Part shown: positions 18,756 through 28,670 of the stretch, piece by piece
How positions within the stretch are numbered: position 1 is the first letter of the stretch
How the letters are laid out: every line of letters starts with the position of its first letter
Origin: Oricola sp.
GTDB lineage: Bacteria; Pseudomonadota; Alphaproteobacteria; Rhizobiales; Rhizobiaceae
Assembly (NCBI RefSeq): GCF_022763245.1
Contig: NZ_JALEGV010000008.1
Span: forward strand, 1-64,000
Length of the DNA stretch: 64,000 bases
Reading direction: 5' to 3'
Notes under the pieces: model-generated
The model's database searches: none
What the model saw: only the letters and a program-made list of their open reading frames with translations
What the model was told of the DNA's origin: nothing
Position numbers and translations under genes: made by a program

Positions 18756-19928
18756 ATGGTTGAGATGGCGGCATCGGCCGAAACCCTGTCTGCAGTTTCC
18801 GAGCGTCACGCCGAGACCGTCGATGTCAAGGTGACGACCGATCGCGACTCCGCGCTGGCCGAAATCGACGGGTTGCCCGCCGATGTCCTGTGCTCGGGCT
18901 ACCAGCATCCGGACTTCCTGCGCGCATGGCTCCGTCACACCCCGCACATGCCGGTCTTCGTGACGCTGCGCGCGGCCGGATGCGGCCCGGTCCTGCTGCC
19001 GCTGGAACTCGTCAAGGGCCATGGCCTGGCCTATGTCGGCGAGCGCCATGCGAACGGCAATTTCCCGGTCGGCCGCGCCGCCGACATCCAGGCGCTGGCC
19101 CTTGCCGGCGAACAGGCGATTCTCAGGGCGCTTCGGCCCCTGAAAGCGCATGGCGACGCGATCGTGCTGGAGCGCCAGCTGCCCGACTATGGCGGCATCG
19201 CCAATCCCTTCGTCTTCGAACATTCGCGCATCAGCCCCAATCCGGCGCTGTCCCTGTCGCTGGAAGGCGGCTTCGAGGCCGTGCTGTCACGCCATTCCGG
19301 CAAGCGCCGCCGCAAGCGGTTCCGCAGCCAGGAGCGCGAACTGGCGCGGCTCGGCGGCTATCGCTTCGTCGGCGCCGTTCCGGCCGACGAGGTTCCCGAA
19401 ACGCTCGCCCGTTGCCTCGACCTGAAGTCCCGCCACTTCAAGGCCGCCGGCATTCACGACGTTTTCGCCGACGCCCATGTGAAGACCTTCTTCGCGGAGC
19501 TGTTCTCGCAAGGCACCCGCCGCGAACCGCCGACCCATGTGCTCAAGAGCCTGGAGGCCGACGGCAAGGTCATCGCGATCAATGCCTGCACCATTCACGA
19601 CGACCGGATCACGGTCGAATTCAGCAGCTACGATCCGGAATACCGCCATCTCAGCCCGGGCGACATGCTGTTTCACCTGTCGATCTGCGACGCGACGGAA
19701 TCCGGGATCGGCATTTTCGATTTCGGCGTCGGTGACGAGCCCTTCAAGCGCGCCTGGTGCGAAATCGAGACCTTGCACCACGACACCGTCATACCGCTCA
19801 CCCCGCGCGGCCGCCTCATCGCAGCCGCCATGAGCATCCGCTGCGCCCTGGTCCGCGCGGTCAAGCACAACAAGCGGATCTGGAAAGCCGTCAAGCAGCT
19901 GCGCCGGCAGATCCCGATCCTGCGCTGA
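18756..19928 (+). CDS. GNAT-family acetyltransferase of the CelD/BioF2-like group
   Basis: 390 residues with AAGGA upstream of ATG 18756. The C-terminal half (~170-350) has the GNAT-like pattern of the CelD/FemAB-like group: RHSGKRRRKRFRSQERELA, FFAELFSQGT, then the INACTIHDDRITVEFSSYD and LSPGDMLFHLSI segments. These proteins transfer acyl groups in exopolysaccharide or cellulose-type pathways. It is divergent from the NodB-type deacetylase gene, so opposing acetylation and deacetylation of one glycan is plausible but unproven. Confidence 0.82.
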   Translation: MVEMAASAETLSAVSERHAETVDVKVTTDRDSALAEIDGLPADVLCSGYQHPDFLRAWLRHTPHMPVFVTLRAAGCGPVLLPLELVKGHGLAYVGERHANGNFPVGRAADIQALALAGEQAILRALRPLKAHGDAIVLERQLPDYGGIANPFVFEHSRISPNPALSLSLEGGFEAVLSRHSGKRRRKRFRSQERELARLGGYRFVGAVPADEVPETLARCLDLKSRHFKAAGIHDVFADAHVKTFFAELFSQGTRREPPTHVLKSLEADGKVIAINACTIHDDRITVEFSSYDPEYRHLSPGDMLFHLSICDATESGIGIFDFGVGDEPFKRAWCEIETLHHDTVIPLTPRGRLIAAAMSIRCALVRAVKHNKRIWKAVKQLRRQIPILR

Positions 19929-19942
19929 GGTAAGTGTATGAC

Positions 19943-21082
19943 TCAGGCAGCCGCGAGGTCGGCCGCGTGCCGGCGGGCGTTCTGGCGCATCATCTCAAGA
20001 TAGATCGCCCGCAAAAGCGCCAGCACGTCGTCATTGTCGTGATGCGGCCGTGCCAGCGTCTCCGCCTCGAAGGCCTCCATCACCATGCGGGTGACTTCCT
20101 GCGCCCCGATCTGCAGCCGGCCGTTGGCGACGTCGCGCCAGATCCTGATCGCCGAGGAAAACATCGCATGCACCGTCCGCGCGATCCCGGCCGCGTCCAG
20201 AAGCGCGAGCAACTGGTTTTCCCGCTCGGCCACAAGAATGGCGGTCACGCGGGCATAGGACTGGCCGGAAAGGTCCGCCAGAACCCGGGCGACGAAATCG
20301 ATCTTGCCGGCACAGACGGCCCGGATCAGCAACCGCGTCGTCAGCGCCCCGCTCGCCCGCAACTCGCCGATCAGCTCATGCACGCCGTCGTCGATCCGGC
20401 CGGACGCCAAGAGAACAAGCGCGTTCGCCGCGGCGTCCCCGCCGACCCGTTGCGCCCCCGCCTCGCCCAGAAGCCGCGCCACAAAGGGCGAAGCCGCGAG
20501 CGCCTGCCTGGAAGCCTCGAGCACCTTGAAGCGATGCACCGGCGACAGGTCCGGATCGCGCAGCAAAGCGCCCCGAACACCCGCGTCGCCCAGATGCGTT
20601 TCCACGATCCGCGCACGAACCGCCTCGGTCACCTCGGCATTGTGATTGTCGAGAAGCGCCGCCACGGCTCCCGCATGTCCGTGCTCGACGATAGCGAGCG
20701 CCAGGTTTGAAGAAATCTCCGGTCGGTTCGCGATGAGCGTCTGGATCCGCGGTTCCGCGATCGCCACGCGGGCGATCAGGTCCCCGTCGCGAAGGAGCGG
20801 CGACCGCGCGATGATGAGGCTTGCGATTTCGTACTGGTCGCCCGCCAGGGCCGTGACGATCTGCACCGGCGCGAACCGGCTCGTCGCGACCGCCTCTGCC
20901 AGCGCGAGCCTCACTTTCGGCGACGGATCGTCGAGCATCACCGTGAGCGCGGCATCGGCTGCGCAGCGCTCGTCGAATTCCATCTCGGTGGAAAGATAGG
21001 CCCGCGCCAATGCCGCCGCCGCCGACGCCCGTTTGGACACGTCGGCTGCCTGGCTCCATTTCAGAAAATGCTGAACGATCAT
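19943..21082 (-). CDS. DUF2336 domain protein with HEAT-like helical repeats
   Basis: 379 residues, all helical. Repeats such as DPSPKVRLALAEAVA, EIASLIIARSPLLRDG and EPRIQTLIANRPEISSNLA resemble HEAT-like repeats; this arrangement is characteristic of the alphaproteobacterial DUF2336 family. No signal peptide or membrane segment is present, so it is cytoplasmic. The function is unknown; a scaffolding role is inferred from the fold only. It converges with the GNAT gene. Confidence 0.88.
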   Translation of the reverse strand: MIVQHFLKWSQAADVSKRASAAAALARAYLSTEMEFDERCAADAALTVMLDDPSPKVRLALAEAVATSRFAPVQIVTALAGDQYEIASLIIARSPLLRDGDLIARVAIAEPRIQTLIANRPEISSNLALAIVEHGHAGAVAALLDNHNAEVTEAVRARIVETHLGDAGVRGALLRDPDLSPVHRFKVLEASRQALAASPFVARLLGEAGAQRVGGDAAANALVLLASGRIDDGVHELIGELRASGALTTRLLIRAVCAGKIDFVARVLADLSGQSYARVTAILVAERENQLLALLDAAGIARTVHAMFSSAIRIWRDVANGRLQIGAQEVTRMVMEAFEAETLARPHHDNDDVLALLRAIYLEMMRQNARRHAADLAAA

Positions 21083-21170
21083 GGCGCGCGACTCCGGTAC
21101 GACTTGCCCGAAACACGCTATTGGGAAATGGTTTACGATCCGTTCACCATGTTTGTTGGCACTTCGCGGC

Positions 21171-21773
21171 CTACCCGTTGGTGGGCCGCGCCAACGCGAT
21201 GATGGGCGGCGTCAGACCGTAATCCAGATAGCCGAGACGCGTGACCGGCTTCGCCTTTTCCAGATCGAATCGCCCGTCGGTCAGCATCGCGTCGTCAATG
21301 TGAACGCCGATGACCTCGCCGAAGACCAGCCAGTTCCCGGTCACCCCACCGGCGCGGTCCTGTACCCGCCGAATATCGGTCACCACGCATTCGAGCGCCG
21401 CCGGAGCGTCGGCGACCCGGGGCGGCTTCACGAGATTGCATCCGGCCGCCTCGAGTCCCGCCTTCTCGAATTCCGAGATGTCGCTGTCATAGGCAAACGA
21501 CGTCTGGCTCATCCCCTGGACCTGCGCCTCGCCGACGAAATTGCAGACGAATTCCCCCGTCGCCTCGGCGTTGCGCACACTGTCCTTGTAGCCGGAAGAG
21601 GAAAACATGACGATCGGCGGCTGGTCGCACACCGCATTGAAGAACGAATAGGGAGCCAGATTGGCCGTTCCGTCCGCCGCCAGCGTCGAAATCCAGCCGA
21701 TCGGCCGCGGTGCCACGATCGCCTTGAACGGGTTGTGCGGCAGGCCGTGGCCTTCGCCCGGTTCATAGAACAT
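21171..21773 (-). CDS. Flavin reductase / FMN-binding split-barrel protein
   Basis: 200 residues from ATG 21773 (MFYEPGEG), which is preferred because it lies 4 bp after the upstream nitroreductase stop. The segments RPIGWISTLAADGTANLAPYSFFN and PPIVMFSSSG match the flavin reductase-like split barrel (FMN-bd). It probably reduces or binds FMN and may serve its neighbour. It is the second gene of a two-gene minus-strand operon. Confidence 0.88.
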   Translation of the reverse strand: MFYEPGEGHGLPHNPFKAIVAPRPIGWISTLAADGTANLAPYSFFNAVCDQPPIVMFSSSGYKDSVRNAEATGEFVCNFVGEAQVQGMSQTSFAYDSDISEFEKAGLEAAGCNLVKPPRVADAPAALECVVTDIRRVQDRAGGVTGNWLVFGEVIGVHIDDAMLTDGRFDLEKAKPVTRLGYLDYGLTPPIIALARPTNG

Positions 21774-21777
21774 AAGA

Positions 21778-22368
21778 TTATCCCTCGAACTCGCCGGCAT
21801 ATTCCGATGTCAGCGACGCGACGTCCGGGCGCGGACGCTCGGGGATCGTGCGGTCGCAATTGCCGATGTGAACGATGCCGGCCATTCGCTCGTCCGGGGC
21901 AAGCCCGAGGATCGCCCGGCCCCGCTCGTCGTCGCTGTACCAGCCGGTCACCCAATTGGCGGCAAAGCCGTACGCGTTCGCTGCATGGACGAGGTTCATC
22001 GCGACCGCGCCTGCGCTCAGAAACTGCTCCCAGCCGGGGATCTTGTCATGCGCCTTGGTGACCGAAACCACGCCGATCGCGACCGGCGCCCGCAACAGAC
22101 GTCCGCGCTCGCGCTCGACCTGCTCCTCCGGCATCTCGCCGTTCATCTCGAGAGCACGGGCGACGAGCTTCTCGCCGATCGCCCGGCCGGCCACCTCGCG
22201 ATAGACGATGAAGCGCCATGGCTCGAGCCGCCCGTGATCGGGCGAGCGCGCCGCGATCTCCAGGATCGCGCCCAGCTCCTCCTCGTTCGGTCCCGGTCCC
22301 TGCATCATGGTCAGGGGAATGGACTGGCGGGTCTTCAAATACTCAACGACGGGATTGGCAGTGGTCAT
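21778..22368 (-). CDS. Nitroreductase family protein
   Basis: 196 residues with the nitroreductase fold: KTRQSIP near the N-terminus (FMN phosphate contact), IAARSPDHGRLEPWRFIV and AANWVTGWY. It is an NAD(P)H-dependent FMN enzyme acting on nitro or quinone compounds; the physiological substrate is unknown. It is translationally close (4 bp) to the flavin-binding protein that follows on the minus strand. Confidence 0.9.
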   Translation of the reverse strand: MTTANPVVEYLKTRQSIPLTMMQGPGPNEEELGAILEIAARSPDHGRLEPWRFIVYREVAGRAIGEKLVARALEMNGEMPEEQVERERGRLLRAPVAIGVVSVTKAHDKIPGWEQFLSAGAVAMNLVHAANAYGFAANWVTGWYSDDERGRAILGLAPDERMAGIVHIGNCDRTIPERPRPDVASLTSEYAGEFEG

Positions 22369-22473
22369 GAAAATGCTCGATTTTTCGATAATGTTCGCAC
22401 GCGATATGGCGCATGAGGGTTGAATTATCCAGCGCCTTCGGGTTCATCGCTGGGCAGGAAACACACGATCGAC

Positions 22474-23424
22474 ATGATGCGCCGCCCATTTCTCCGACAG
22501 GGTCTCCTTTCCGCAGTCCTCGCGGCTTGCTCCGCGGCCGGCGTCCAGGCCCAGGAAACGCCGTTCTCCGGTATCATCGACATGCCCGGCGTCATCAATT
22601 ACGCGCCGGCGGCCTTGCGATCGAGCCTCAGCGGCGACGGTCCGCCGATCGATCTCTTCCTCGACGCGCTTCTGACCGAAGAATCACAAGCCATCACGAC
22701 CGGGCTGGTCTGGCGCATCTTCGGCTCCGAACCTGACGCCGAGGGCAAGCTGCCGCTGCTCGCCTCTTCCAAGGGAGGCTCGACGCGCCTTCAGCTCCCG
22801 CCCGGCAGCTATCTCGTCCATGCAGCATTCGGCCGCGCCGGCGCGACGACGCGGATCACGCTCGGCGACGAACCCCGCCATGAGACCATGGTGCTCAATG
22901 CCGGCGGGCTGCGGCTGGAAGGCGTGTTGCCCGGCGGCATTCCGATGCGCGACGAGAAGCTGCGCTTCAACATCTACGAAGCCGACCAGAACGACGAAGG
23001 CGAGCGCCGCCTGATCCTGCCCGACGTCAGCCCGGGCCGCACCGTGCGGCTGAACGCCGGCACCTATCACATCGTCTCCAACTACGGCGAAGTGAACGCC
23101 ACGATCCGCGCCGACATCCAGGTTGAAGCCGGCAAGACGACAACGGCCAAGGTCGAGCATCGCGCCGCCCAGGTGACCCTCAACCTCGTTCGTGGCCAGG
23201 GCGGCTACCCGCTCGCCGACACCGCCTGGTCGGTGCTCGGCGCCTCCGGCGACATCATCACTGAAAATGTCGGCGCGTTCCCGACCATGATTCTCGCGGC
23301 CGGCGACTACACGGTGATCGCAAAGAACAAGAGCCGGGTCTTCCAGCGCGAGATCAACATCCAGGCCGGCAACGACATCGTGGTCAAACTCGATACCGAG
23401 ACGGCCGAGCAGCTCAATCAGTAA
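22474..23424 (+). CDS. Exported repeat protein related in layout to the VWA protein tail
   Basis: 316 residues from ATG 22474. The region starting RPFLRQGLLSAVLAACSAAGVQAQ is a signal peptide beginning with a twin-Arg-like basic stretch. The rest is a series of beta modules: LPPGSYLVHAAFG, then a GGLRLEGVLPGG strand pair, LNAGTYHIVSNYGEVN and LAAGDYTVIAKNKSRVFQ. The same L-x-[PA]-G-x-Y-x-V units occur in the tail of the VWA protein at 13453-15156. The function is unknown, and it is probably periplasmic. Its stop overlaps the convergent acyltransferase gene by 7 bp. Confidence 0.8.
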   Translation: MMRRPFLRQGLLSAVLAACSAAGVQAQETPFSGIIDMPGVINYAPAALRSSLSGDGPPIDLFLDALLTEESQAITTGLVWRIFGSEPDAEGKLPLLASSKGGSTRLQLPPGSYLVHAAFGRAGATTRITLGDEPRHETMVLNAGGLRLEGVLPGGIPMRDEKLRFNIYEADQNDEGERRLILPDVSPGRTVRLNAGTYHIVSNYGEVNATIRADIQVEAGKTTTAKVEHRAAQVTLNLVRGQGGYPLADTAWSVLGASGDIITENVGAFPTMILAAGDYTVIAKNKSRVFQREINIQAGNDIVVKLDTETAEQLNQ

Positions 23425-24284
23425 CGGTCGGTCACGTAACCGGGCGTCCGCCGTCGCCGCGGCGACGGATCCAGCGAAAACACCGCCCTGTGGATCTGTT
23501 CCAGCAACACTTTGCGGTCGTCGATCGCCGCCAGTTGCTCCCAGGTCATGGTCTCACCGATCCAGGCCCGGATCCGCTTTCCGTAAAGGCGCTGGAATTC
23601 GCGAATCAGCAGTGACGTGCGCAGCGTCAGCGAAAACTGGCTGACCAGATGGAAGAGCCGCCCGTTCTGCCCGTCGAAATAGACCGGAATCACCGAAGCC
23701 TGGGCCGACTGGATCAGCCGCGCCGTGAACATTTTCCAGGGCAGGTCCTCCGCCCGGCCAAGCCCCTTGCGCGCAGTCGCGACACCGCCAGCCGGAAAGA
23801 TCACGATCGTGACCCCTTCCTTCAAGAGCCGAACGGCCTCCTTGCGCGTCTGCAGGTTGAGCGCGACGGCCTCCTTCGTCTCCTCGAACGAGATGGGAAG
23901 CGAATAGGGCCGGATTTCCGGGACCTTCAGGAGATCGTTGTTGATGACGACACGAAAGGGCCGTCCGAGCCTCTCGGCCAGCGCCAGAAACGCGATCCCG
24001 TCGCCGATCCCGTAGGGGTGGTTGGCGACCATGACGATGGGCGTATCGGGCACGGACTCCGGCGGCCATCGCCCGTCGGCTTCGAGCTGCACTTCGATCA
24101 GGTTCAGCATCTCGGTGAAGACGCTGTCGCTCTTTCCGAAGATCTCGTGACGCCAATAATCATAGAGGTCCGCTAGGCGCTCGCGCCCCGAAAGACTCTC
24201 GATCGTGCGTATGACCCACCGCTTGAAAGGCGGATCATCCGGACGCGCATATGACAGTTCGGCAAACCGGACGGTTCTCATCAT
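23418..24284 (-). CDS. Lysophospholipid acyltransferase family protein (hemolysin/OlsA-like)
   Basis: 288 residues from ATG 24284, with GGAG 11 nt upstream; a second ATG follows directly at 24281. The acyltransferase block I reads VANHPYGIGDGIAF (His and Asp separated by five residues rather than four), a variant seen in hemolysin-like/OlsA-like acyltransferases. Block III is IFPAGGVATA. It probably esterifies a lipid (lyso-ornithine lipid or lysophosphatidate) at the inner membrane; the substrate is not resolved. No olsB partner is adjacent. Confidence 0.82.
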   Translation of the reverse strand: MMRTVRFAELSYARPDDPPFKRWVIRTIESLSGRERLADLYDYWRHEIFGKSDSVFTEMLNLIEVQLEADGRWPPESVPDTPIVMVANHPYGIGDGIAFLALAERLGRPFRVVINNDLLKVPEIRPYSLPISFEETKEAVALNLQTRKEAVRLLKEGVTIVIFPAGGVATARKGLGRAEDLPWKMFTARLIQSAQASVIPVYFDGQNGRLFHLVSQFSLTLRTSLLIREFQRLYGKRIRAWIGETMTWEQLAAIDDRKVLLEQIHRAVFSLDPSPRRRRTPGYVTDRY

Positions 24285-24347
24285 CCGCAGGATTTCTCCA
24301 CCCGCATTCCTTCTACAAAGCTGGTATCTGGAAGTCGAGTTGCAAGC

Positions 24348-24373
24348 AAAAACCGGCGGCTTGCGCCGCCGGT
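24348..24373 (-). terminator. Rho-independent terminator of thrS
   Basis: The stem ACCGGCGGC (24352-24360) pairs with GCCGCCGGT (24365-24373) around a TTGC loop. On the minus strand it runs into a T-run, 25 nt past the thrS stop. Confidence 0.85.
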
Positions 24374-24398
24374 CCTGGTTCATTTCGTCACCGAACCG

Positions 24399-26390
24399 TC
24401 ACACTGTGCGTTTGCGCCGGATGTCCGGCGCCGTCGCCTCGTCGACCAGCGACGTGGTGATCTCGTCCAGCGTCTTCGATTCCTGGTCGCGGGAGCCTAG
24501 ACGCCGCACATTGACGGTGCCCTCCTCCGCTTCGCGACGGCCGCAAACAAGAATCACCGGAACCTTGGCAAGGCTGTGCTCGCGCACCTTGTAGTTGATC
24601 TTCTCGTTGCGCAGGTCCGTCTCGACACGCAGTCCAGCATCCTTGAGATGCCGGGCCACCTGCTGGGCGTACTCGTCGGCATCCTGCGTGATCGTTGCCA
24701 CCACGACCTGCAGCGGCGCGAACCAGAGCGGGAAATGCCCGGCCTGGCTCTCGATCAGGATGCCGAGGAAACGCTCGAGCGAACCGACAATGGCGCGGTG
24801 CACCATAACCGGCTGCTTCTTCTCTGAATCCTTGTCGATGTAGAACGCGCCGAAACGCTCCGGCAGGTTGAAATCGACCTGGGTCGTTCCGCACTGCCAG
24901 TCACGGCCGATGGCGTCCTTCAGCGTGTATTCGAACTTCGGACCGTAGAACGTGCCCTCGCCTTCGTTGATACCGGCCTTGATGCGACCGCCCGATTCGG
25001 CCTCCATCTTGATAAGCGCCTTTTTCAGGATCTCCTCGGCGTGGTCCCACATCGCGTCGGTGCCGACGCGCTTTTCCGGACGCGTCGCCAGCTTGACCAC
25101 GACTTCCTGGAACCCGAAATCCTCATAGACCGACATCATCAGATCGTTGATCTTCAGGATTTCCGCCTCCAGCTGGTCCTCGGTGCAGAACACATGCGCG
25201 TCGTCCTGGGTGAAGCCGCGCACGCGCATCAGCCCGTGCAGCGCGCCCGACGGCTCGTAGCGATGCACCGAACCGAACTCGGCAAGACGGATCGGCAGTT
25301 CGCGGTACGACTTCAGGCCATGCTTGAAGATCTGCACGTGTCCGGGGCAATTCATTGGCTTCAGCGCGAAGACGCGCGAATCCTCCGCCTCGTCATCGGC
25401 GCAGGTCACCGCGAACATGTTCTCGCGGTACCAGCCCCAATGGCCCGACGTCTGCCACAGCGCATTGTCGAGCACCTGCGGCGCGTTCACCTCGTCATAA
25501 TCTTCCTCGATGCGGCGACGCATATAGGCGAGCAGCGTCTGGAACATGCGCCAGCCCTTGGCGTGCCAGAACACGACGCCCGGCCCCTCTTCCTGGAAAT
25601 GGAACAGGTCCATCTCGCGGCCGAGGCGGCGGTGGTCGCGCTTCTCGGCCTCTTCCAGCATGTGCAGATAGGCGTCGAGTTCCTTCTGGTTTGCCCAGGC
25701 GGTGCCGTAGATGCGCGTCAGCATCGGCTTGGTCGCGTCACCGCGCCAATAGGCCCCGGCCACCTTCATGAGCTTGAACGCGCTGCCGATCCGGCCGGTC
25801 GCGTCCATGTGCGGTCCGCGGCACAGATCGAACCAGTCGCCCTGCTTGTAGATGCGGATGTCCTGGTCCTCGGGGATCGCGTCCACCAGCTCGACCTTGT
25901 AGGCCTCGCCCATGTCGGCAAAGACGTCCTTGGTCTTGTCGCGGCTCCAAAGTTCCTTGGTGAAGGGCGCGTTGCGGGCGATGATCTCGCGCATCTTCTT
26001 CTCGATCACCGGCAGGTCGTCCGGCGTGAACGGCCAGTCTTCGCGGGTGTCGGGATGAATGCGCTTGAAGTCGTAATAGAACCCGTTCTCGATCACCGGA
26101 CCGATGGTGACCTGCGTGCCGGGCCAGAGATCCTGCACGGCCTCGGCCATCACATGGGCCGCATCGTGGCGGATCAGTTCGAGCGCGCGCGGATCGTCAC
26201 GCGTGACGATCTCGATCGCACCGTCGGTCACCGGGTCGGCGAGATCGCGCAGACTTCCGTCGAGCGCGATGGCGACAGCCTTCTTGGCGAGCGATTTGGA
26301 AATCGATTCCGCGACGTCGCGGCCGGTCGTGCCAGCGTCGAACTGTTTTACGGAACCATCGGGAAATGTCAGGGAAACGGCCGCAGCCAT
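24399..26390 (-). CDS. thrS: Threonyl-tRNA synthetase
   Basis: 663 residues from ATG 26390, with a GGAG Shine-Dalgarno; the open frame extends 27 codons upstream without family similarity. The TGS domain (~1-65), editing domain ([19 protein letters not shown]), class II catalytic core ([45 protein letters not shown]) and the C-terminal anticodon-binding domain are all present. It charges tRNA-Thr. The length is normal. Confidence 0.97.
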   Translation of the reverse strand: MAAAVSLTFPDGSVKQFDAGTTGRDVAESISKSLAKKAVAIALDGSLRDLADPVTDGAIEIVTRDDPRALELIRHDAAHVMAEAVQDLWPGTQVTIGPVIENGFYYDFKRIHPDTREDWPFTPDDLPVIEKKMREIIARNAPFTKELWSRDKTKDVFADMGEAYKVELVDAIPEDQDIRIYKQGDWFDLCRGPHMDATGRIGSAFKLMKVAGAYWRGDATKPMLTRIYGTAWANQKELDAYLHMLEEAEKRDHRRLGREMDLFHFQEEGPGVVFWHAKGWRMFQTLLAYMRRRIEEDYDEVNAPQVLDNALWQTSGHWGWYRENMFAVTCADDEAEDSRVFALKPMNCPGHVQIFKHGLKSYRELPIRLAEFGSVHRYEPSGALHGLMRVRGFTQDDAHVFCTEDQLEAEILKINDLMMSVYEDFGFQEVVVKLATRPEKRVGTDAMWDHAEEILKKALIKMEAESGGRIKAGINEGEGTFYGPKFEYTLKDAIGRDWQCGTTQVDFNLPERFGAFYIDKDSEKKQPVMVHRAIVGSLERFLGILIESQAGHFPLWFAPLQVVVATITQDADEYAQQVARHLKDAGLRVETDLRNEKINYKVREHSLAKVPVILVCGRREAEEGTVNVRRLGSRDQESKTLDEITTSLVDEATAPDIRRKRTV

Positions 26391-26496
26391 GGTCAGGTCT
26401 CCTTTTCCAGTCCCGCCTACGAATGCGGGTGGTTGAACAACGCGCGCTATGTAGGCGGAGAGCCTTGCCAAGTAAACCCGCTTGTCCTGCGCGACC

Positions 26497-27384
26497 TCAA
26501 TCGGCGGAGGGTCTGCCCCTAGCGATGAAATCGAGGATGTGACCGGCGATCAGCGGCGCCTGCCCCGGTTCCATGTGAACATGGTGGTGTCCGTCCACGG
26601 TGACGCTGGTGAGATCGGCCACCACGGATGCAGCCAGCGCCTTGAGTTCGATCATCCAGTCCTGCTTGCCCAGCCCCTCGCTCGCCCAGACGTTCAGGAC
26701 CGGAACGGACAGCGCGCGAAGCACGGTCTCGACCTGGGCGGCATTCAGCTTGACGGCAGACGGGCTGAACAGCCGCTGATCACTGCGCAGCCGAAATCCG
26801 TCCCCGGTCTTTTCGAGCGCCCGCGCTGCGAGGCGCTCGGCGATCTGCGCGCTGACGCCATAGAGCCGGCGGCGCGCGATAAAGTCTTCGACCGAGGAGA
26901 AATGCCTCTGCGCCCGCGCCGCGATGCGCCCCTTGTAGCGCAGGCTGTCGCGCATCTGGTGCACGAACGCCGCATCCGCCTTCGGTCCCGGCATGAACCC
27001 GTCAAGCGTAACGAGCGACCGCACGCGTTCCGGCATCGTGGCCGTCAGCAATGTCGCGATCGTCGCGCCACGCGAATGACCGATGACGGTGCAGTCGGCC
27101 CAACCGAGCTCGTCGATCACGCCAAGGATTTGGGGAACGTCATCCCAGATGAGATAGGTCGCGTCCTCGGAACGCCGATCGCTCAGGCCATGGCCGGTCA
27201 GATCGAGCGCAACGACCCGGCATCCCGTCAGCAAGGGCGCAAGCACCTCGAAACTCGCCGCATTGTCGAGCCACCCATGCAACGTCAGCACCGGATGCCC
27301 GTCGCGAGGCCCCCACGCCAACCCGGCAATGGTCAGGCCGTCAATGGTCCATCGGAGCTGTTCGGGGGATGTCGACTGAGTCAT
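26497..27384 (-). CDS. Alpha/beta hydrolase
   Basis: 295 residues from ATG 27384. The motifs [11 protein letters not shown] (oxyanion region) and GHSRGA (nucleophile serine elbow) and a late histidine in [10 protein letters not shown] show the alpha/beta hydrolase triad. The substrate is unknown. It shares an orientation with thrS and is the last typical-composition gene before the sulfotransferase island. Confidence 0.88.
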   Translation of the reverse strand: MTQSTSPEQLRWTIDGLTIAGLAWGPRDGHPVLTLHGWLDNAASFEVLAPLLTGCRVVALDLTGHGLSDRRSEDATYLIWDDVPQILGVIDELGWADCTVIGHSRGATIATLLTATMPERVRSLVTLDGFMPGPKADAAFVHQMRDSLRYKGRIAARAQRHFSSVEDFIARRRLYGVSAQIAERLAARALEKTGDGFRLRSDQRLFSPSAVKLNAAQVETVLRALSVPVLNVWASEGLGKQDWMIELKALAASVVADLTSVTVDGHHHVHMEPGQAPLIAGHILDFIARGRPSAD

Positions 27385-27760
27385 GCAGCCGCGATATCCG
27401 ATGCGACAAACATGCGCAACGAACGCGACATATTCCAATCCAAGGGAGGAGTGCTTTGGTGCGATCTAGACGCGCCACCGTTCCAATCAACGGTTTGATA
27501 CAATCACGAATGAGCGTCAGGGGTGCTTTCACCGCTCGACTGCTGGTGTTGCGGGTGACGCTCCGATTGACCGGGGTTTATCCCTTCCAACCTCATCCCA
27601 AGCCCGGAAGCCCGGCACGCCCGGTCGCAAGTCCATGCAGATTCAGACGAAGAGGTTGGGCGAATCTCTCCCACCACCGGAGTTCCGTGCTATTGAACGC
27701 CTCGCCACGATGCCTGGCCCATGGGTGTCGCAAACTGCGTCGCCGAACGAAGGCTTGAAC
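27385..27760 (+). other. Non-coding stretch at the left edge of the sulfotransferase island
   Basis: 376 bp without a supportable gene, between the divergent hydrolase and sulfotransferase genes. Open frames here have no start signal or protein character. It holds the copy of the tRNA-Leu 3' end at 27454-27472 and should contain promoters for both flanking genes, although I cannot place them. No hairpin stands out. Confidence 0.6.
27454..27472 (+). repeat. att-like imperfect copy of the tRNA-Leu(GAG) 3' end
   Basis: Starts with CTTTGGTGCG, identical to 40401-40410 (the tRNA 3' end including CCA, read on the plus strand), and matches 16 of 19 positions overall. The direct orientation and location at the opposite edge of the lower-GC island fit a degenerate attachment site. 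There is no integrase in the interval. Confidence 0.5.
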
Positions 27761-28621
27761 ATGTCGAATTATGAAACGCTTTTGATCTGCCTCGGCGCAC
27801 AGAAGGCGGGCACGACCTGGCTGTGGCGCTATCTGCGTGAACATCCGCAATGCGCGGCGACCCCGCTGAAGGAAGTGCATTTCTTCGACGGCAGGCCCGA
27901 GCGCCTGCCGCGTTTGCTGATGGAAAACAGGCAGGAAGCAGCGGCGGCAGAATCGCCGGAGGACATCGGGTTTCTGGAAGAGAAGCGCATTTTCATCGAG
28001 CGCGCGATCGGATTTGTCGGCCAGGAAGAGCGGACTGCCGAGGCGTTCGAGACCCTCGTTTCCTCGATCGCGACACCCGGCACAAAGGTCGTGGCGGAAT
28101 TCACGCCAGCGAACGGAAAACTGGCGGCCCCCAAACTGAAAAAGCTTGCGGACCTTCCAATACAGCCGAAATTCGTGCTGACCTTGCGTGACCCGGTCGA
28201 CCGGCTCTGGTCGCAAATCCGGATGCTGGCGAGACGGCAGGCGACGGATAGCAACGACGCGCATTCTGTCGCCCTGGATATCCTGGCGCGCTTCGAAGCG
28301 GGTCTGAACGATGCTTTGCCGAAGCGGTCTGATTATGCCGCCATGTTGAGGCGGGCCAAGAAGGCGATTCCACCAGAGCGCTTGTTCGTGGATTTCTTCG
28401 AATCATTCATCAGTCAGCCCCGCATTGACGCGTTCTGCGATTTTCTCGGGATCGACCATCATCCAGCGCGCCTGGACGAACCCCGCGCCGTCGGCATCGA
28501 CATCCCACTCGCACCTGAGGTTCGAATTCGGCTACGCGACAGACTCATGGAGCAATATGAGGCCGTGGAAAAAGAACTGGGCACATTGCCGGAAAGATGG
28601 CGCGAAACGCTGCGGCTCTGA
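27761..28621 (+). CDS. Sulfotransferase family protein
   Basis: 286 residues from ATG 27761; the frame opens 42 codons earlier without protein character. The PAPS 5'-phosphosulfate loop is CLGAQKAGTTWLWRYL (residues ~11-26), and the 3'-phosphate site is FVLTLRDPVDRLWSQI. Both match NDST/heparan-type Sulfotransfer domains. It transfers sulfate from PAPS to a hydroxyl or amine acceptor in the cytoplasm. It is the only plus-strand gene of the island and converges with the TPR-sulfotransferase gene. Confidence 0.88.
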   Translation: MSNYETLLICLGAQKAGTTWLWRYLREHPQCAATPLKEVHFFDGRPERLPRLLMENRQEAAAAESPEDIGFLEEKRIFIERAIGFVGQEERTAEAFETLVSSIATPGTKVVAEFTPANGKLAAPKLKKLADLPIQPKFVLTLRDPVDRLWSQIRMLARRQATDSNDAHSVALDILARFEAGLNDALPKRSDYAAMLRRAKKAIPPERLFVDFFESFISQPRIDAFCDFLGIDHHPARLDEPRAVGIDIPLAPEVRIRLRDRLMEQYEAVEKELGTLPERWRETLRL

Positions 28622-28670
28622 TCTCAATCGGCCTTGTGTCCGAACTCGGCCTGGGCTTGCCCTGTTCCCG

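Noticed and set aside
27369-27758. Possible gene in the left island gap
   Set aside because: Arg/Ser/Pro-rich, no Shine-Dalgarno and overlapping the start of the hydrolase gene.
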